A stretch of DNA of 64,000 nucleotides from positions 30,442,381 to 30,506,380 of the forward strand of contig NC_091325.1 in NCBI RefSeq assembly GCF_038502225.1, in the 5' to 3' direction. The DNA comes from Cherax quadricarinatus. Lineage: Eukaryota > Arthropoda > Malacostraca > Decapoda > Parastacidae. A program made the position numbers and the translations under genes. The notes beneath the pieces were generated by a model. It did not search any database. It was not told the origin of the DNA and saw only the letters and a list, made by a program, of their open reading frames with translations. Positions 32,870-43,310 of the stretch are shown one piece after another; position 1 is the first letter of the stretch, and the number at the start of each line of letters is the position of its first letter.

Positions 32870-34038
32870 ACGTCAATTCCTAAATATCTGAAAACATTCG
32901 TAAGCTTCTCTCTTTTATGTGCGGGTTATTTGTGTATTTACCATATTCCCGCTCTCCAATGTGATATCCAATTTTCCTTTATCTACATCGTTTGATACCC
33001 TCATCACTTTACTCTTATCTATGTTCACTTTCATCTTTCTACCTTTACACACTCTCCCAAACTCGTCCACTAACCTTTGCAAATTTTCTTTTAAAATCCT
33101 GGAAAAGCACAGTATCATCAGCCAAAAGTAACTGTGTCAATTCCCATTTTCTATTTGAGTCCCCATAATTTAATCCCACCCCTCTCCCCAACATCCTAGC
33201 ATTTACAACCCCATCTATAAATATGTTAAACAACCATGGTGACATTACACATCCCTGTCTAAGACCTACTTTTACCGGGAAGTAGACCCCCTCTCTCCTA
33301 CGCACACTAACCTGAGCCTCACTATCCTCATAAAAACTCTTACAGCATTATTTAACTTACTACCTATTCCATATACTTGCAACATCTGCCACATTGCTCA
33401 CCTATCCACTCCGTCATATTCCTTTTTTAAATCCATAAATACAACGAAACCTTCCCTCCTTTATCTAAATACTGTTCATATGAACTTCAATGTTAACAAT
33501 TGATCTACACATCCCCTACCCATTCTAAAGCCTCTTTACTCATCTGCAATCCTGCTATCTGTCGTACCTCTAATTCTTTCAATAATAACTCTACCATACA
33601 CTTTACTCAATAAACTTATTCCCTATAATTTTCACAAACTCTTTTGTCCCACTTCTCTTTACATAAAGGAACTATACACGCTCTCTGGCGATCCCTAGGT
33701 ACCTTCCCCTGTATCATATATTTATTAAACAACAATACCAACCACTCCAACACTATATACCCCCCTGCTTTTAACATTTCTGTCATGATCCCATCAGTTC
33801 CAGCTATTTTACCCCCTTTCATTCTATGTAATGCCTCACGCACCTCCCCCACTCTCACATCCTGCTCTTCTTCACACCTAAAAGATATTATACCTCCCTG
33901 GCCAGTGCATGAAATTACCGCCTCCCTTTCGTCATCGACATTAAAAGTTCCTCAAAATATTCCCGCTATATACCCAATACCTCCATCTCCCCATCTACTA
34001 ACGCCCCTACTCTGATTTTAACTGAGAAATCCATTTGC
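32870..34038 (-). mobile_element. RTE-type LINE fragment, antisense, decayed
   Basis: On the minus strand this carries the same RT blocks as the RTE copy at 5221-8795, but diverged. 'GKIAGTDGIMTEMLKAGGY' lies near 33800-33740, 'GLRQGCVMSPWLFNIF' near 33268-33220 and 'LLLADDTVLF' near 33135-33105. 'KVNIDKSKVMRVSNDV' follows. Both ends are missing and several frames are used. It sits between the I-type LINE and LINE A copy 2 with no spacer on the right. Confidence 0.82.
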
Positions 34039-34041
34039 ACT

Positions 34042-35025
34042 GTATAGCACTGTATCCTTCGCAGACGATACTAGGATCTGCATGAGAGTGTCATCCAGTG
34101 AGGACACGGCAAAGCTCCAAGAAGATATAAACCAAGTTTTCCAATGAGCAACAGAGAACAATATGATGTTCAATGAAGACAAATTCCAACTACTCCGTTA
34201 TGGAAAACTGGAGGAAATAATAACTAGGACTGAGCATACTACAAACTCCAATCACACAACAGAGCGGAAAAGTAATATGAAGGACCTGGGTGTGGTAATG
34301 TCCGAAGACCTCACCTTCAAGGACCACAACAGTGCCACTATCACATCTGTGAGGAAACTGATAGGATGGATAATGAGAACTTTCAAGACAAGAGATGCTA
34401 AGCCAATGATGATCCTTTTTAAATCACTTTTCTCTCAAGGCTGGAATACTACTGTACATTAACATCTCCATTCAAGGCAGGTGAAATTGCAGAACTAGAA
34501 AATGTACAGAGAACCTTTACTGCACGTACAAGTTCCATCAAACACCTGGGAGCGCCTGGAAGCACTTGACTTGTACTCACTAGAGCGCAGGCGAGAGAGT
34601 TATATCATAATCTACACCTGGAAGATTCTGGAGGGACTGGTCCTTAATATGCACACAACAATCACTTCATACAAAAGCAAAAGTCTTGGCAGGCGATGCA
34701 ACATACCCCCAGTGAAAAGTAGGGGCGCACTGGTACACTACGAGAAAACACAATAAGTGTCCGGGGCCCAAGACTGTTCAACAGCCTCCCACCAGCAATA
34801 AAGGGCATTACGGGAAGACTCCTGGCTGTTTTCAAGAGGGAGCTGGACAGATACCTAAACACGGTGCCGGATCAGCCGGGCTGTGGTTCTTACGTTGGAT
34901 TGCGTGCGGCCAGCAGTAACAGCCTCATTGATCAGGCCCTGATCCACCGGGGGGGCCTGGTCAAGATCGGGTGGCACGGGCGTCGATCCCCGGAATGCCC
35001 TCCAGGTAGCCTCTAGGTAGGCTTT
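34042..35025 (+). mobile_element. LINE family A, copy 2 (3' third only)
   Basis: Begins inside the RT catalytic box region (CTTCGCAGACGATACTAGG, 34052), then 'NMMFNEDKFQLLRYGK' (34160) and 'RVRGPRLFNSLP'-type C-terminal sequence on to 'SYVGLRAASSN'. It ends in CCTCCAGGTAGCCTCTAGGTAG (34990s-35011), the same 3' repeat style as the other copies. A stop and frameshifts break it. Confidence 0.85.
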
Positions 35026-35555
35026 CTTAACTTGTTTATTTCCAACACTTATTTATTGTAACAAAGATAAAAAGTATAAGTGTAAGTATTGGTAAGTGCA
35101 AGTGCTCCAGCGTCAATTTTACAAATATCATTCTTGATTTTGGTTTTCATGAGATAAGGTTGTAAAACCTATTTTGATGAACCATATTTTCGACTCTATT
35201 CTCTCCTACTTAGAAAAAATGTTTGGATTATTACTATTGTGTGTTGTGCTAATATGAGATTCAATATTTAAATTTCTGTGGTATTATTTTTCATTTAATA
35301 GGTTTAGTACGCGTCTTCTGAGAGGCTTCAATCTTTAATTTCTGATGTATCTTACAGACTGTATTGTAGTCTATAATTTTACTCTGTAAATATACTTTGC
35401 CTATTTACTAATATAAGTAATGATTATGGACGTCTTAGAACCTTAAGAAGTAACTAAGGAATTCATCTTCTGATCGGCTTAGAACTTTCAGTGATGGCGA
35501 ACTTTATATGTTATTGTGCTGTTTCTTATGTACAGGTAGTAGGTTGGTAGACAGC
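35026..35555. other. AT-rich, satellite-like stretch, no gene
   Basis: Holds two diverged copies of the recurring phrase, GCGTCTTCTGAGAGGCTTCA (35311) and CATCTTCTGATCGGCTTAGA (35464). These are similar to those at 23821, 24081 and 28821. No coding feature seen. Confidence 0.4.
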
Positions 35556-38500
35556 AACCACCCAGGGAAGTACTACCGTCCTGCCAGATGACTGTGAAAC
35601 AGAAACCTGTAACTGTTTTGCAAGATGGTAGGATTGCTGGTTTCTTTTTCTGTCTCATAAACACGCTAGATAACAGGGATATCTTGCTACTCCTACTTAC
35701 ACTTTGGTCACACTTCACAGACACGCACATGCATATATATATACATACATCTAGGTTTTTCTCCTTTTTCTAAATAGCTCTTGTTCTTCTTTATTTCTTC
35801 TATTGTCCATGGGGAAGTGGAAAAGAATCTTTCCTCCGTAAGCCATGCGTGTCGTATGAGGCGACTAAAATGCCGGGAGCAATGGGCTAGTAACCCCTTC
35901 TCCTGTAGACATTTACTAAAAAAGAGAAGAAGAAAAACTTTATAAAACTGGGATGCTTGAATGTGCGTGGATGTAGTGCGGATGACAAGAAACAGATGAT
36001 TGCTGATGTTATGAATGAAAAGAAGTTAGATGTCCTGGCCCTAAGCGAAACAAAGCTGAAGGGGGTAGGGGAGTTTCGGTGGGGGGAAATAAATGGGATT
36101 AAATCTGGAGTATCTGAGAGAGTTAGAGCAAAGGAAGGGGTAGCAGTAATGTTAAATGATCAGTTATGGAAGGAGAAAAGAGAATATGAATGTGTAAATT
36201 CAAGAATTATGTGGATTAAAGTAAAGGTTGGATGCGAAAAGTGGGTCATAATAAGCGTGTATGCACCTGGAGAAGAGAGGAATGTAGAGGAGAGAGAGAG
36301 ATTTTGGGAGATGTTAAGTGAATGTATAGGAGCCTTTGAACCAAGTGAGAGAGTAATTGTGGTAGGGGACCTGAATGCTAAAGTAGGAGAAACTTTTAGA
36401 GAGGGTGTGGTAGGTTAGTTTGGGGTGCTAGGTGTAAATGATAAGGGGAGCCCTTTGATTGAACTTTGTATAGAAAGGGGTTTAGTTATAGGTAATACAT
36501 ATTTTAAGAAAAAGAGGATAAATAAGTATACAAGATATGATGTAGGGCGTAATGACAGTAGTTTGTTGGATTATGTATTGGTAGATAAAAGACTGTTGAG
36601 TAGACTTCAGGATGTACATGTTTATAGAGGGACCACAGATATATCAGATCACTTTCTAGTTGTAGCTACACTGAGAGTAAAAGGTAGATGGGATACAAGG
36701 AGAATAGAAGCATCAGGGAAGAGAGAGGTGAAGGTTTATAAACTAAAAGAGGAGGCAGTTAGGGTAAGATATAAACAGCTATTGGAGGATAGATGGGCTA
36801 ATGAGAGCATAGGAAATGGGGTCGAAGAGGTATGTGGTAGGTTTAAAAATGTAGTGTTAGAGTGTTCAGCAGAAGTTTGTGGTTACAGGAAAGTGGGTGC
36901 GGGAGGGAAGAGAAGCGATTGGTGGAATGATAATGTAAAGAGAATAGTAAGGGAGAAAAAGTTAGCATATGAGAAGTTTTTACAAAGTAGAAGTGATGCA
37001 ATGAGGGAAGAGTATATGGAGAAAAAGAGAGAGGTTAAGAGAATGGTGAAGCAATGTAAAAAGAGAGCAAATGAGAGAGTGGGTGAGATGTTATCAACAA
37101 ATTTTGTTGAAAATAAGAAAAAGTTTTGGAGTGAGATTAACAAGTTAAGGAAGCCTAGAGAACAAATGGATTTATCAGTTAAAAATAGGAGAGGAGAGTT
37201 ATTAAATGGAGAGTCAGAGGTATTGGGAAGATGGAGGGAATATTTTGAGGAATTGTTAAATGTTGATGAAGATAGGGAAGCTGTGATTTCATGTATAGGG
37301 CAAGGAGGAATAACATCTTGTAGGAGTGAGGAAGAGCCTGTTGTGAGTGTGGGGGAAGTTCGGGAGGCAGTAGGTAAAATGAAAGGGGGTAAGGCAGCCG
37401 GGATTGATGGGATAAAGATAGAAATGTTAAAAGCAGGTGGGGATATAGTTTTGGAGTGGTTGGTGCAATTATTTAATAAATGTATGGAAGAGGGTAAGGT
37501 ACTTAGGGATTGGCAGAGAGCATGCATAGTTCCTTTTTATAAAGGCAAAGGGGACAAAAGAGAGTGCAAAAATTATAGGGGGATAAGTCTGTTGAGTATA
37601 CCTGGTAAAGTGTATGGTAGAGTTATTATTGAAAGAATTAAGAGTAAGACGGAGAATAGGATAGCAGATGAACAAGGAGGCTTTAGGAAAGGTAGGGGGT
37701 GTGTGGACCAGGTGTTTACAGTGAAACATAAGTGAACAGTATTTAGATAAGGCTAAAGAGGTCTTTGTGACATTTATGGATTTGGAAAAGGCGTATGACA
37801 GGGTGGATTGGGGGGCAATGTGGCAGATGTTGCATGTGTATGGTGTAGGAGGTAGGTTACTGAAAGCAGTGAAGAGTTTTTACGAGGATAGTGAGGCTCA
37901 AGTTAGAGTATGTAGGAAAGAGGGAAATTATTTCCCAGTAAAAGTAGGCCTTAGACAAGGATGTGTGATATCACCGTGGTTGTTTAATATATTTATAGAT
38001 GGTGTTGTAGGAGAAGTAAATGCGAGGGTCTTGGCAAGAGGAGTGGATTTAAAAGATAAAGAATCACACATAAAGTGGGAGTTGTCACAGTTGCTCTTTG
38101 CTGATGACACTGTGCTCTTGGGAGATTCTGAAGAGAAGTTGCAGAGATTGGTGGGTGAATTTGGTAGGGTGTGCAAAAGAAGAAAAATTAAAAGTGAATA
38201 CAGGAAAGAGTAAGGTTATGAGGATAACAAAAAGATTAGGTGATGAAAGATTGGATATCAGATTGGAGGGAGAGAGTATGGAGGAGGTGAATGTATTCAG
38301 ATATTTGGGAGTAGACGTGTCAGTGAATGGGTCTATGAAAGATGAGGTGAATCATAGAATTGATGAGGGGAAAAGGGTGAGTGGTCACTTAGGAGTCTGT
38401 GGAGACAAAGAACTTTGTCCTTGGAGGCAAAGAGGGGAATGTATGAGAGTATAGTTTTACCAACGCTCTTATATGGGTGTGAAGCATGGGTGATGAATGT

Positions 38501-38657
38501 TGCAGCGAGGAGAAGGCTGGAGGCAGTGGAGATGTCATGTCTGAGGGCAATGTGTGGTGAGAATATAATGCAGAGAATTCGTAGTTTGGAAGTTAGGAGG
38601 AGGTGCAGGATTACCAAAACTGTTGTCCAGAGGGCTGAGGAAGGGTTGTTGAGGTGG
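35556..38657 (+). mobile_element. RTE-type LINE, copy 2, 3' end missing
   Basis: Closely similar to copy 1 (5221-8795) from the leader (ACCACCCAGGGAAGTACTACC) to the late C-terminal region, with only scattered base changes. It breaks off at about 38657, inside the sequence that in copy 1 encodes 'GLLRWFGHVERM'. The final ~70 codons and the 3' UTR are absent. What follows is an unrelated antisense LINE and not genomic filler. Confidence 0.9.
35957..38656 (+). pseudogene. RTE LINE polyprotein, copy 2, broken
   Basis: The same endonuclease-RT protein as at 5564-8539. The endonuclease part (from 'LNVRGCSADDKKQ') is stopped by an in-frame TAG at 36416, after 'FREGVVG'. The frame resumes and runs through the middle region and RT fingers to 37735. 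There it shifts, because two bases are absent relative to copy 1 in the CATATAAGTG region. A third frame carries motif A 'FMDLEKAYDRVDWG' and 'LLFADDTVLLG' (38090-38122). Two more shifts follow, near 38182 (extra base) and 38385 (missing base). It therefore has at least four lesions plus loss of the 3' end. Sequence is otherwise very close to copy 1, so both copies derive from a recently active lineage. Confidence 0.9.
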
Positions 38658-40010
38658 GATTTTATTGGCGAGATTAGATCCTATGGTTGAGAAGAAGTCG
38701 TTTATCTTGTTAGCTGTGTCAGTGGGATGCAGTGGTGTTTCATTAGGTTTAGTTAGGGCAATATTCTTGTTTTTTTTCAGTTTGTATGTCCCTAGAATCT
38801 GAGAGAGTGTTTTCCAGGTCTTTTTTATATCTCCTCTTGTGTCAGTGAATCTACTGGAGTAGTATAGTTGTTTAGCTTTCTTTATTACTTTGGTGAGAAC
38901 TGATGAATATTGTTTAAGAATATCTTTGTGTATTAAGCCCTGTCCATATTGCTTTTCATATTGGTGTTTCTTATCAATGAATTTCAGAATGGTGCTGGTT
39001 AGCCATGGGCAACCAAGCTGTTTGTTAGCAATCTGTTTCGTTTTTATAGGACAATGTTTGTTGTATAGTCTAAGTAATTTGTTAAGAAAAATGTCTGTCC
39101 AGTCATCAATACCATTGGCCTTGGAGAATTCTGTAGGCCAGTCAACAGTTTCTAGGTCAGCAGTGAACTTCCTTATTGAGGCCTCGTCATGGAGTCTAAA
39201 TGAAACTTTGTTGTATTCCAGTGGTGGTTTACTAATGTTTAAGAGGAAGGTAGGGTAGTGGTCTGTAGTGCTATCTGTGATTATCCCTGATTTAAGAGGG
39301 GCTAGTATATTGGTCCATATGTGGTCTATTATGGTTGCACTTGTCTCAGTCAGCCTGGTTGGTTTAGTTATTGTTGGTATGAGAAGTGTGTTGTTCATAT
39401 TGTTGATGAAATCAATTACAGGCTGATCATCTAGTAGGCCAAGGTTGATGTTGAAGTCTCCAGCTAAGAGAAGGTGGTGTTTATTCATTTGTCTGTTTGT
39501 TATTAGTCCCTTTAATTTCTCTCTAAAATTTGGGATGTTTGTGTGGGGTATCCGGTAAATGGCACCGATTGTTATTGGCCTCTTAAGGTTTTTTACAGTA
39601 AAATTAGCAAAAATGTATTCCCCATATTCATCACTAAAGCAAGTGGTGCTAATACAAGATAATTGGTTAGAGTAATAGACTGCAATACCACCCCCAACTT
39701 GGTATGGTCTGCAGTTGTGGATTGCTGTGTATCCTGGTAGAGGGCAGATATCTATTGTGTCCTGCTTAAGCCAGGTTTCATTAAGAATAGTGCAGGAGAA
39801 GGGTGTCTTTAGTGATTCAAGGAGTGCCAGGAGGTCATCATAGTGTTTGCTTAAGGACCTGATGTTGTAGTTAAGTACTGATAGACTTTTAGCATTGTTT
39901 AGGATAGTGCTGGCTTGTGATGCTGTGTAATAAAGGCAGTTACTTTCCAATAGGTTTTGATTGGGTGTCAGATTATGGAGGTTTAGATCAGGGTCAACGT
40001 GATCAATCAT
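38535..40010 (-). CDS. LINE endonuclease ORF, C-terminus read through into antisense RTE
   Basis: A 491-codon open frame starting at ATG 40010. Residues 1-60 lead into the AP-like endonuclease: 'LNYNIRSLSKHYDDL' (Asn), 'CTILNETWLKQD' (catalytic Glu), 'GGGIAVYY', 'LLAGDFNINLGLLDD' (Asp/Asn), 'IDHIWTN' and 'STTDHYPTF' (Asp-His). These are all the hallmark residues. Then comes a spacer rich in Lys and Tyr ('KAKQLYYSSRF') and 'INDFFSTIGSNL', a typical pre-RT motif. At about residue 451 (base 38658) the coding sequence crosses the junction, and the last ~40 residues are antisense RTE sequence, not LINE. The endonuclease looks intact, but without RT it could not mobilise itself. Confidence 0.8.
   Translation of the reverse strand: MIDHVDPDLNLHNLTPNQNLLESNCLYYTASQASTILNNAKSLSVLNYNIRSLSKHYDDLLALLESLKTPFSCTILNETWLKQDTIDICPLPGYTAIHNCRPYQVGGGIAVYYSNQLSCISTTCFSDEYGEYIFANFTVKNLKRPITIGAIYRIPHTNIPNFREKLKGLITNRQMNKHHLLLAGDFNINLGLLDDQPVIDFINNMNNTLLIPTITKPTRLTETSATIIDHIWTNILAPLKSGIITDSTTDHYPTFLLNISKPPLEYNKVSFRLHDEASIRKFTADLETVDWPTEFSKANGIDDWTDIFLNKLLRLYNKHCPIKTKQIANKQLGCPWLTSTILKFIDKKHQYEKQYGQGLIHKDILKQYSSVLTKVIKKAKQLYYSSRFTDTRGDIKKTWKTLSQILGTYKLKKNKNIALTKPNETPLHPTDTANKINDFFSTIGSNLANKIPPQQPFLSPLDNSFGNPAPPPNFQTTNSLHYILTTHCPQT
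38658..40010 (-). mobile_element. Jockey-group LINE endonuclease region, antisense
   Basis: Minus-strand part of a different LINE, consisting of the endonuclease and the spacer before RT. No RT follows, since the element is cut off at 38658 where it meets RTE copy 2. The 5' side continues into AT-rich sequence up to about 40900 that may be its leader. Confidence 0.82.
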
Positions 40011-40980
40011 CTTCTAGGTTTAAATTATGGTTATTTATATCCTGAGTTATGTGTTGAGTTCTAGTACTGATATCTGTAGTGGTAGGAAGTTTGGACAAGT
40101 ATATAGCTAGAGTATTTTGGTCATATAGAGGATAGTCACTAATACACATAATGAAGTTGATGTTGTCTTTGTATTGTGCTGGAATGAACTAAAGTACAAC
40201 TAGGTATAAACTAATAATATAAAAATACAAATTAGAAATAGCACAAGACTCTCACTTGTAATTGCACTAACGTTTAATATAATGACTTTGGTGTTGTCTG
40301 TGTATTGAGCTAGAATGAGCTATAGTACAACTGAGTTTAATCTAATAATATAAAAAAGGCACAAGATTCTCAATTGTAATTGCACTAAGGTCTTATATAA
40401 GTTGTTTACAAGAATTAGAGTATAACTAGATTTAAATTGACAAGATAAAATACACAAGTTAAGGTAGCAAAAGAATAATAAAAAAATAATAAAAATGAAA
40501 ATGGCAATGACTTGGTTATAATATGCTAGTAAGATGGTAGACAGGATAATATAAAAGTGGTAGTTGAAAATACTAGTTTAAAAAAGTATGGAATAAAAAT
40601 GGGCAATAAAAAAAGTTTACAATAAGTTTGGTCAATATAGTTTAAAGCAAAATTGGGCAATAATTGAGATTTTAGAATAAAATTGGGCAATAGAGTATTT
40701 CTTAAAGTGAGGTAGAATTATTGAAGACAAGTTATGGTTAGTTTATAATAAAATAAGATAGAACAGTGATGCGGTAAGTTGTAAAAAAAGGAGATAGATT
40801 CTGTAGATATTGAACAGATTAAGACTATGAGGTAGAATGGTCATTGAATACAACAATGACAATCAAAAGTAGTTGGGGTATTAGAATTTTAGGGGGCACA
40901 AATTTATGACAATATAACACTAACTATGGACTGTGGGTATTATCTGCACTTTACTCTGATTCTGTTAGTCCAGCCTCACC
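40011..40980. other. AT-rich non-coding stretch, possible LINE 5' leader with ~130-bp imperfect duplication
   Basis: Lies upstream (minus sense) of the endonuclease ORF. Two adjacent segments, about 40150-40275 and 40280-40390, resemble each other: both contain GTTGTCT, a TGTATTG run, AGTACAACT, CTAATAATATAAAAA, and CACAAGA followed by TGTAATTGCACTAA. Farther on, AAATTGGGCAATA recurs at 40600-40695. There is no coding potential. Confidence 0.4.
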
Positions 40981-41508
40981 AGTCTTGTCAGGTCACACCT
41001 GTTAACCAGCACCTACCTGACCCACAGGATAGTCTTGTCAGGTCACACCTGTTAACCAGCACCTACCTGACCCACAGGATAGTCTTGTCAGGTCACACCT
41101 GTTAACCAGCACCTACCTGACCCACAGGATAGTCTTGTCAGGTCACACCTGTTAACCAGCACCTACCTGTCCCACAGGATAGTCTTGTCAGGTCACACCT
41201 GTTAACCAGCACCTACCTGACCCACAGGATAGTCTTGTCAGGTCACACCTGTTAACCAGCACCTACCTGTCCCACAGGATAGTCTTGTCAGGTCACACCT
41301 GTTAACCAGCACCTACCTGTCCCACAGGATAGTCTTGTCAGGTCACACCTGTTAACCAGCACCTACCTGTCCCACAGGATAGTCTTGTCAGGTCACACCT
41401 GTTAACCAGCACCTACCTGTCCCACAGGATAGTCTTGTCAGGTCACACCTGTTAACCAGCACCTACCTGACCTACATGATAGTCTTGTCAGGTCACACCT
41501 GTTAACCA
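40981..41508. repeat. 50-bp tandem array, about 10.5 copies
   Basis: The unit starts AGTCTTGTCAGGTCACACC, continues GTTAACCAGCACC and ends CCCACAGGAT. Units start at 40981, 41031, 41081 and so on every 50 bases. They are almost identical apart from one A/T alternation (CCTGACCC versus CCTGTCCC) and a changed tenth unit. The low divergence suggests recent expansion. Confidence 0.97.
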
Positions 41509-41757
41509 CACCCAGATAATTATTAAGCAATTACTCACATTCATGTTTCTGTAATTGTTACTTTAAGTTCTAGAAATATCTTCAGAAATTGGTCTCATAA
41601 ATCACACTTAGCATAAAGTTTCATAATCGATAAAAATATATTTTATGGAATTTTATTAAATGAATAACGAAGTGTCGAGGAAAATTTTCATTATTATTTT
41701 CATGAGATATTTTCTCTCGTTATTGATTCTCTTTGCAAGGAAGAACTAAACATTTCC
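41509..41757. other. AT-rich spacer, nothing recognised
   Basis: No open frame, repeat or RNA feature was recognised here. Confidence 0.5.
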
Positions 41758-42110
41758 GACCTATGAGGTTGTCTTAGGTCCAGTTCTATAATAAATCTTA
41801 CTAGCTCCTTTCAAAACCTTCTCCACAAACTCTTTAGGGAGTCGTAATTTTACTGCAATATCGAATATTTTCATAATTTCCTCATTAAGACCCTCAGGGT
41901 TGCAAACTTGCAAGGCACTCAAGAACATACCATGCCTTTGCAAATGTTGAGCATTTCAGATGATATATCCCCTTGTTCTTCCAAATTACAGATGGACTTA
42001 GCAAGATGTATGTAATTGATGTCCTCACTGGTAGGCGCAAAACTTAACCCATATCCTAGCAGTCTGTTGGTCCTAGGTAAACTCAACGCTCATTAGGATA
42101 ATTTCCGAAA
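41758..42110 (-). mobile_element. Possible Penelope-like element fragment
   Basis: Minus-strand frames read 'LLGYGLSFAPTSEDINYIH' (about 42060-42000) and then 'LNEEIMKIFDIAVKLRLP' and 'FVEKVLKGASKIYYR' (41890-41780). The first resembles the N-terminal 'NFAPTP' region of Penelope-like RTs. The second resembles the helical segment after their RT. If so, the RT core between them is deleted. The match is by eye, short and weak; it could also be another retroelement or chance. Confidence 0.3.
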
Positions 42111-42639
42111 CCCAGATAAAGCAATGTTACAGATACAAAAAAAGAAAAGTTGTTCCTTTTTAGGGAAACAAACAGAAGTTTGTTGGCTCTTTCTTGATTC
42201 CTCACAAGTCATTAGCGATATATTCTCCTGTTAATTGCAACATCTACAATGCCTATGGGCTGGGCTATCTTTTTCTACTGTTTCCTAAAGTACTTTAACC
42301 TTTGGCATGTAGATTTCATGGTTAATCAGATTAGAGGCTCTTAGTTGTCTCTCTTCCCTCGTATATGTAGACTGTCTCCATAGGTATACCTGTACATGGG
42401 CTGATCTTCATTCCTTTCCACTATTGCAAGCTCCTAAACAAGAGTTGGCTGCAACACGAAGGCCTAGAGCTATCACTCAAATTTCAGAGCTGATAAATTC
42501 ATTTGCCTTCCCCATCAACACGAAAATGGGAAAAGCGGACCCCTGATTGTTCTACCGATAGTGAAAATTCAGAGTCCAGGTGAGGAAGAAAACTGAAGAG
42601 GGCAACACAGTGGGGGCAGTCAGGATAATCACCAGCGAA
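42111..42639. other. No gene recognised
   Basis: Mixed-composition sequence without a convincing coding frame. It may hold further unreadable remains of the RT element that follows. Confidence 0.4.
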
Positions 42640-43310
42640 GATACAGTTGCCACCAGGGATGCTGACACCGCTTAAGAACTTAGAGAAAAGCAACTTGCCA
42701 TGGAAACCAGGGACACCAACAGTTTTAACACCCCTTGTCCTAACTGTAAAACCACTGTTTGTGCAAGACTCAGATGTTTACAAACCAGTTATATCATTCC
42801 AGTCTGCCTCTGTTGGGAGCTACACTGGAATAAGACCTCAACATTTATAAGAATGGTTACTCTAGTTCTTGGGAAGATTGCAGAGACTACTGTCAGGCAT
42901 CACAAGGCTCGTTAACAACTCCATGGAAGTTCGATTTCTGACGAAATTAAACATTTCTTATATGGTGCATCACTTTGTGCCTTTAAAAAGAAAAGCGGAG
43001 GAATTAGGCCAATTGCCATGGGCAAGTGACCTCGTTTCCAAAGCTGCTGTCTGGAATGTTCACACAGGCGGCCATGAGGCTTCAACCAAACCAGCTTGGC
43101 TTGGGACCTCTCAAAGATGTGAAGCAGCAGTTCATGCAACAAGGGCATATATCAACAACCTGCTTAAGGACAAGGCAGTGGTAAAATTAGATTTTAAGAA
43201 TGCGTTTAATCTCCTGAAAAGAAACTTGGTGTTTAAAAAGGCACAAGAACATTTTTCTGGTCTCTTCCCTTTTGTTTCAGCTGGATACAGGTGAAATCAC
43301 TTTATCGGAG
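42640..43310 (+). pseudogene. Non-LTR reverse-transcriptase fragment (distinct family)
   Basis: Two frames carry RT N-terminal sequence. 'SVGSYTGIRPQHL' (42811-42850) matches the conserved 'G.DG.RPQHL' type start. After a frame change come 'ASDLVSKAAVWNVHTGG' and 'TSQRCEAAVHATRAY', and then 'VVKLDFKNAFNLLKRN' (43180-43225), RT motif A with its catalytic Asp, to 'FPFVSAGYR'. Motif B and the catalytic DD box are absent, because LINE A copy 3 abuts at about 43311. The CEAAVHA...LDFKNAFN style differs from every other RT in the window, so this is a fifth LINE lineage. Confidence 0.7.

Larger units (their letters stand above)
28940..32870 (+). mobile_element. I-type LINE, full-length-like but heavily decayed
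   Basis: Plus-strand remains of a two-ORF non-LTR element: a Gag-like ORF1 with zinc knuckles, then endonuclease, RT and an RNase H motif. Having RNase H after RT points to the I group and away from Jockey or RTE. Many frameshifts and stops break both ORFs. The right end is overtaken at about 32870 by an antisense RTE fragment. Confidence 0.75.

Noticed and set aside
40981..41508. CRISPR array (regular 50-bp spacing)
   Set aside because: The whole unit is repeated, with no variable spacers, in a eukaryotic context. It is a tandem repeat.
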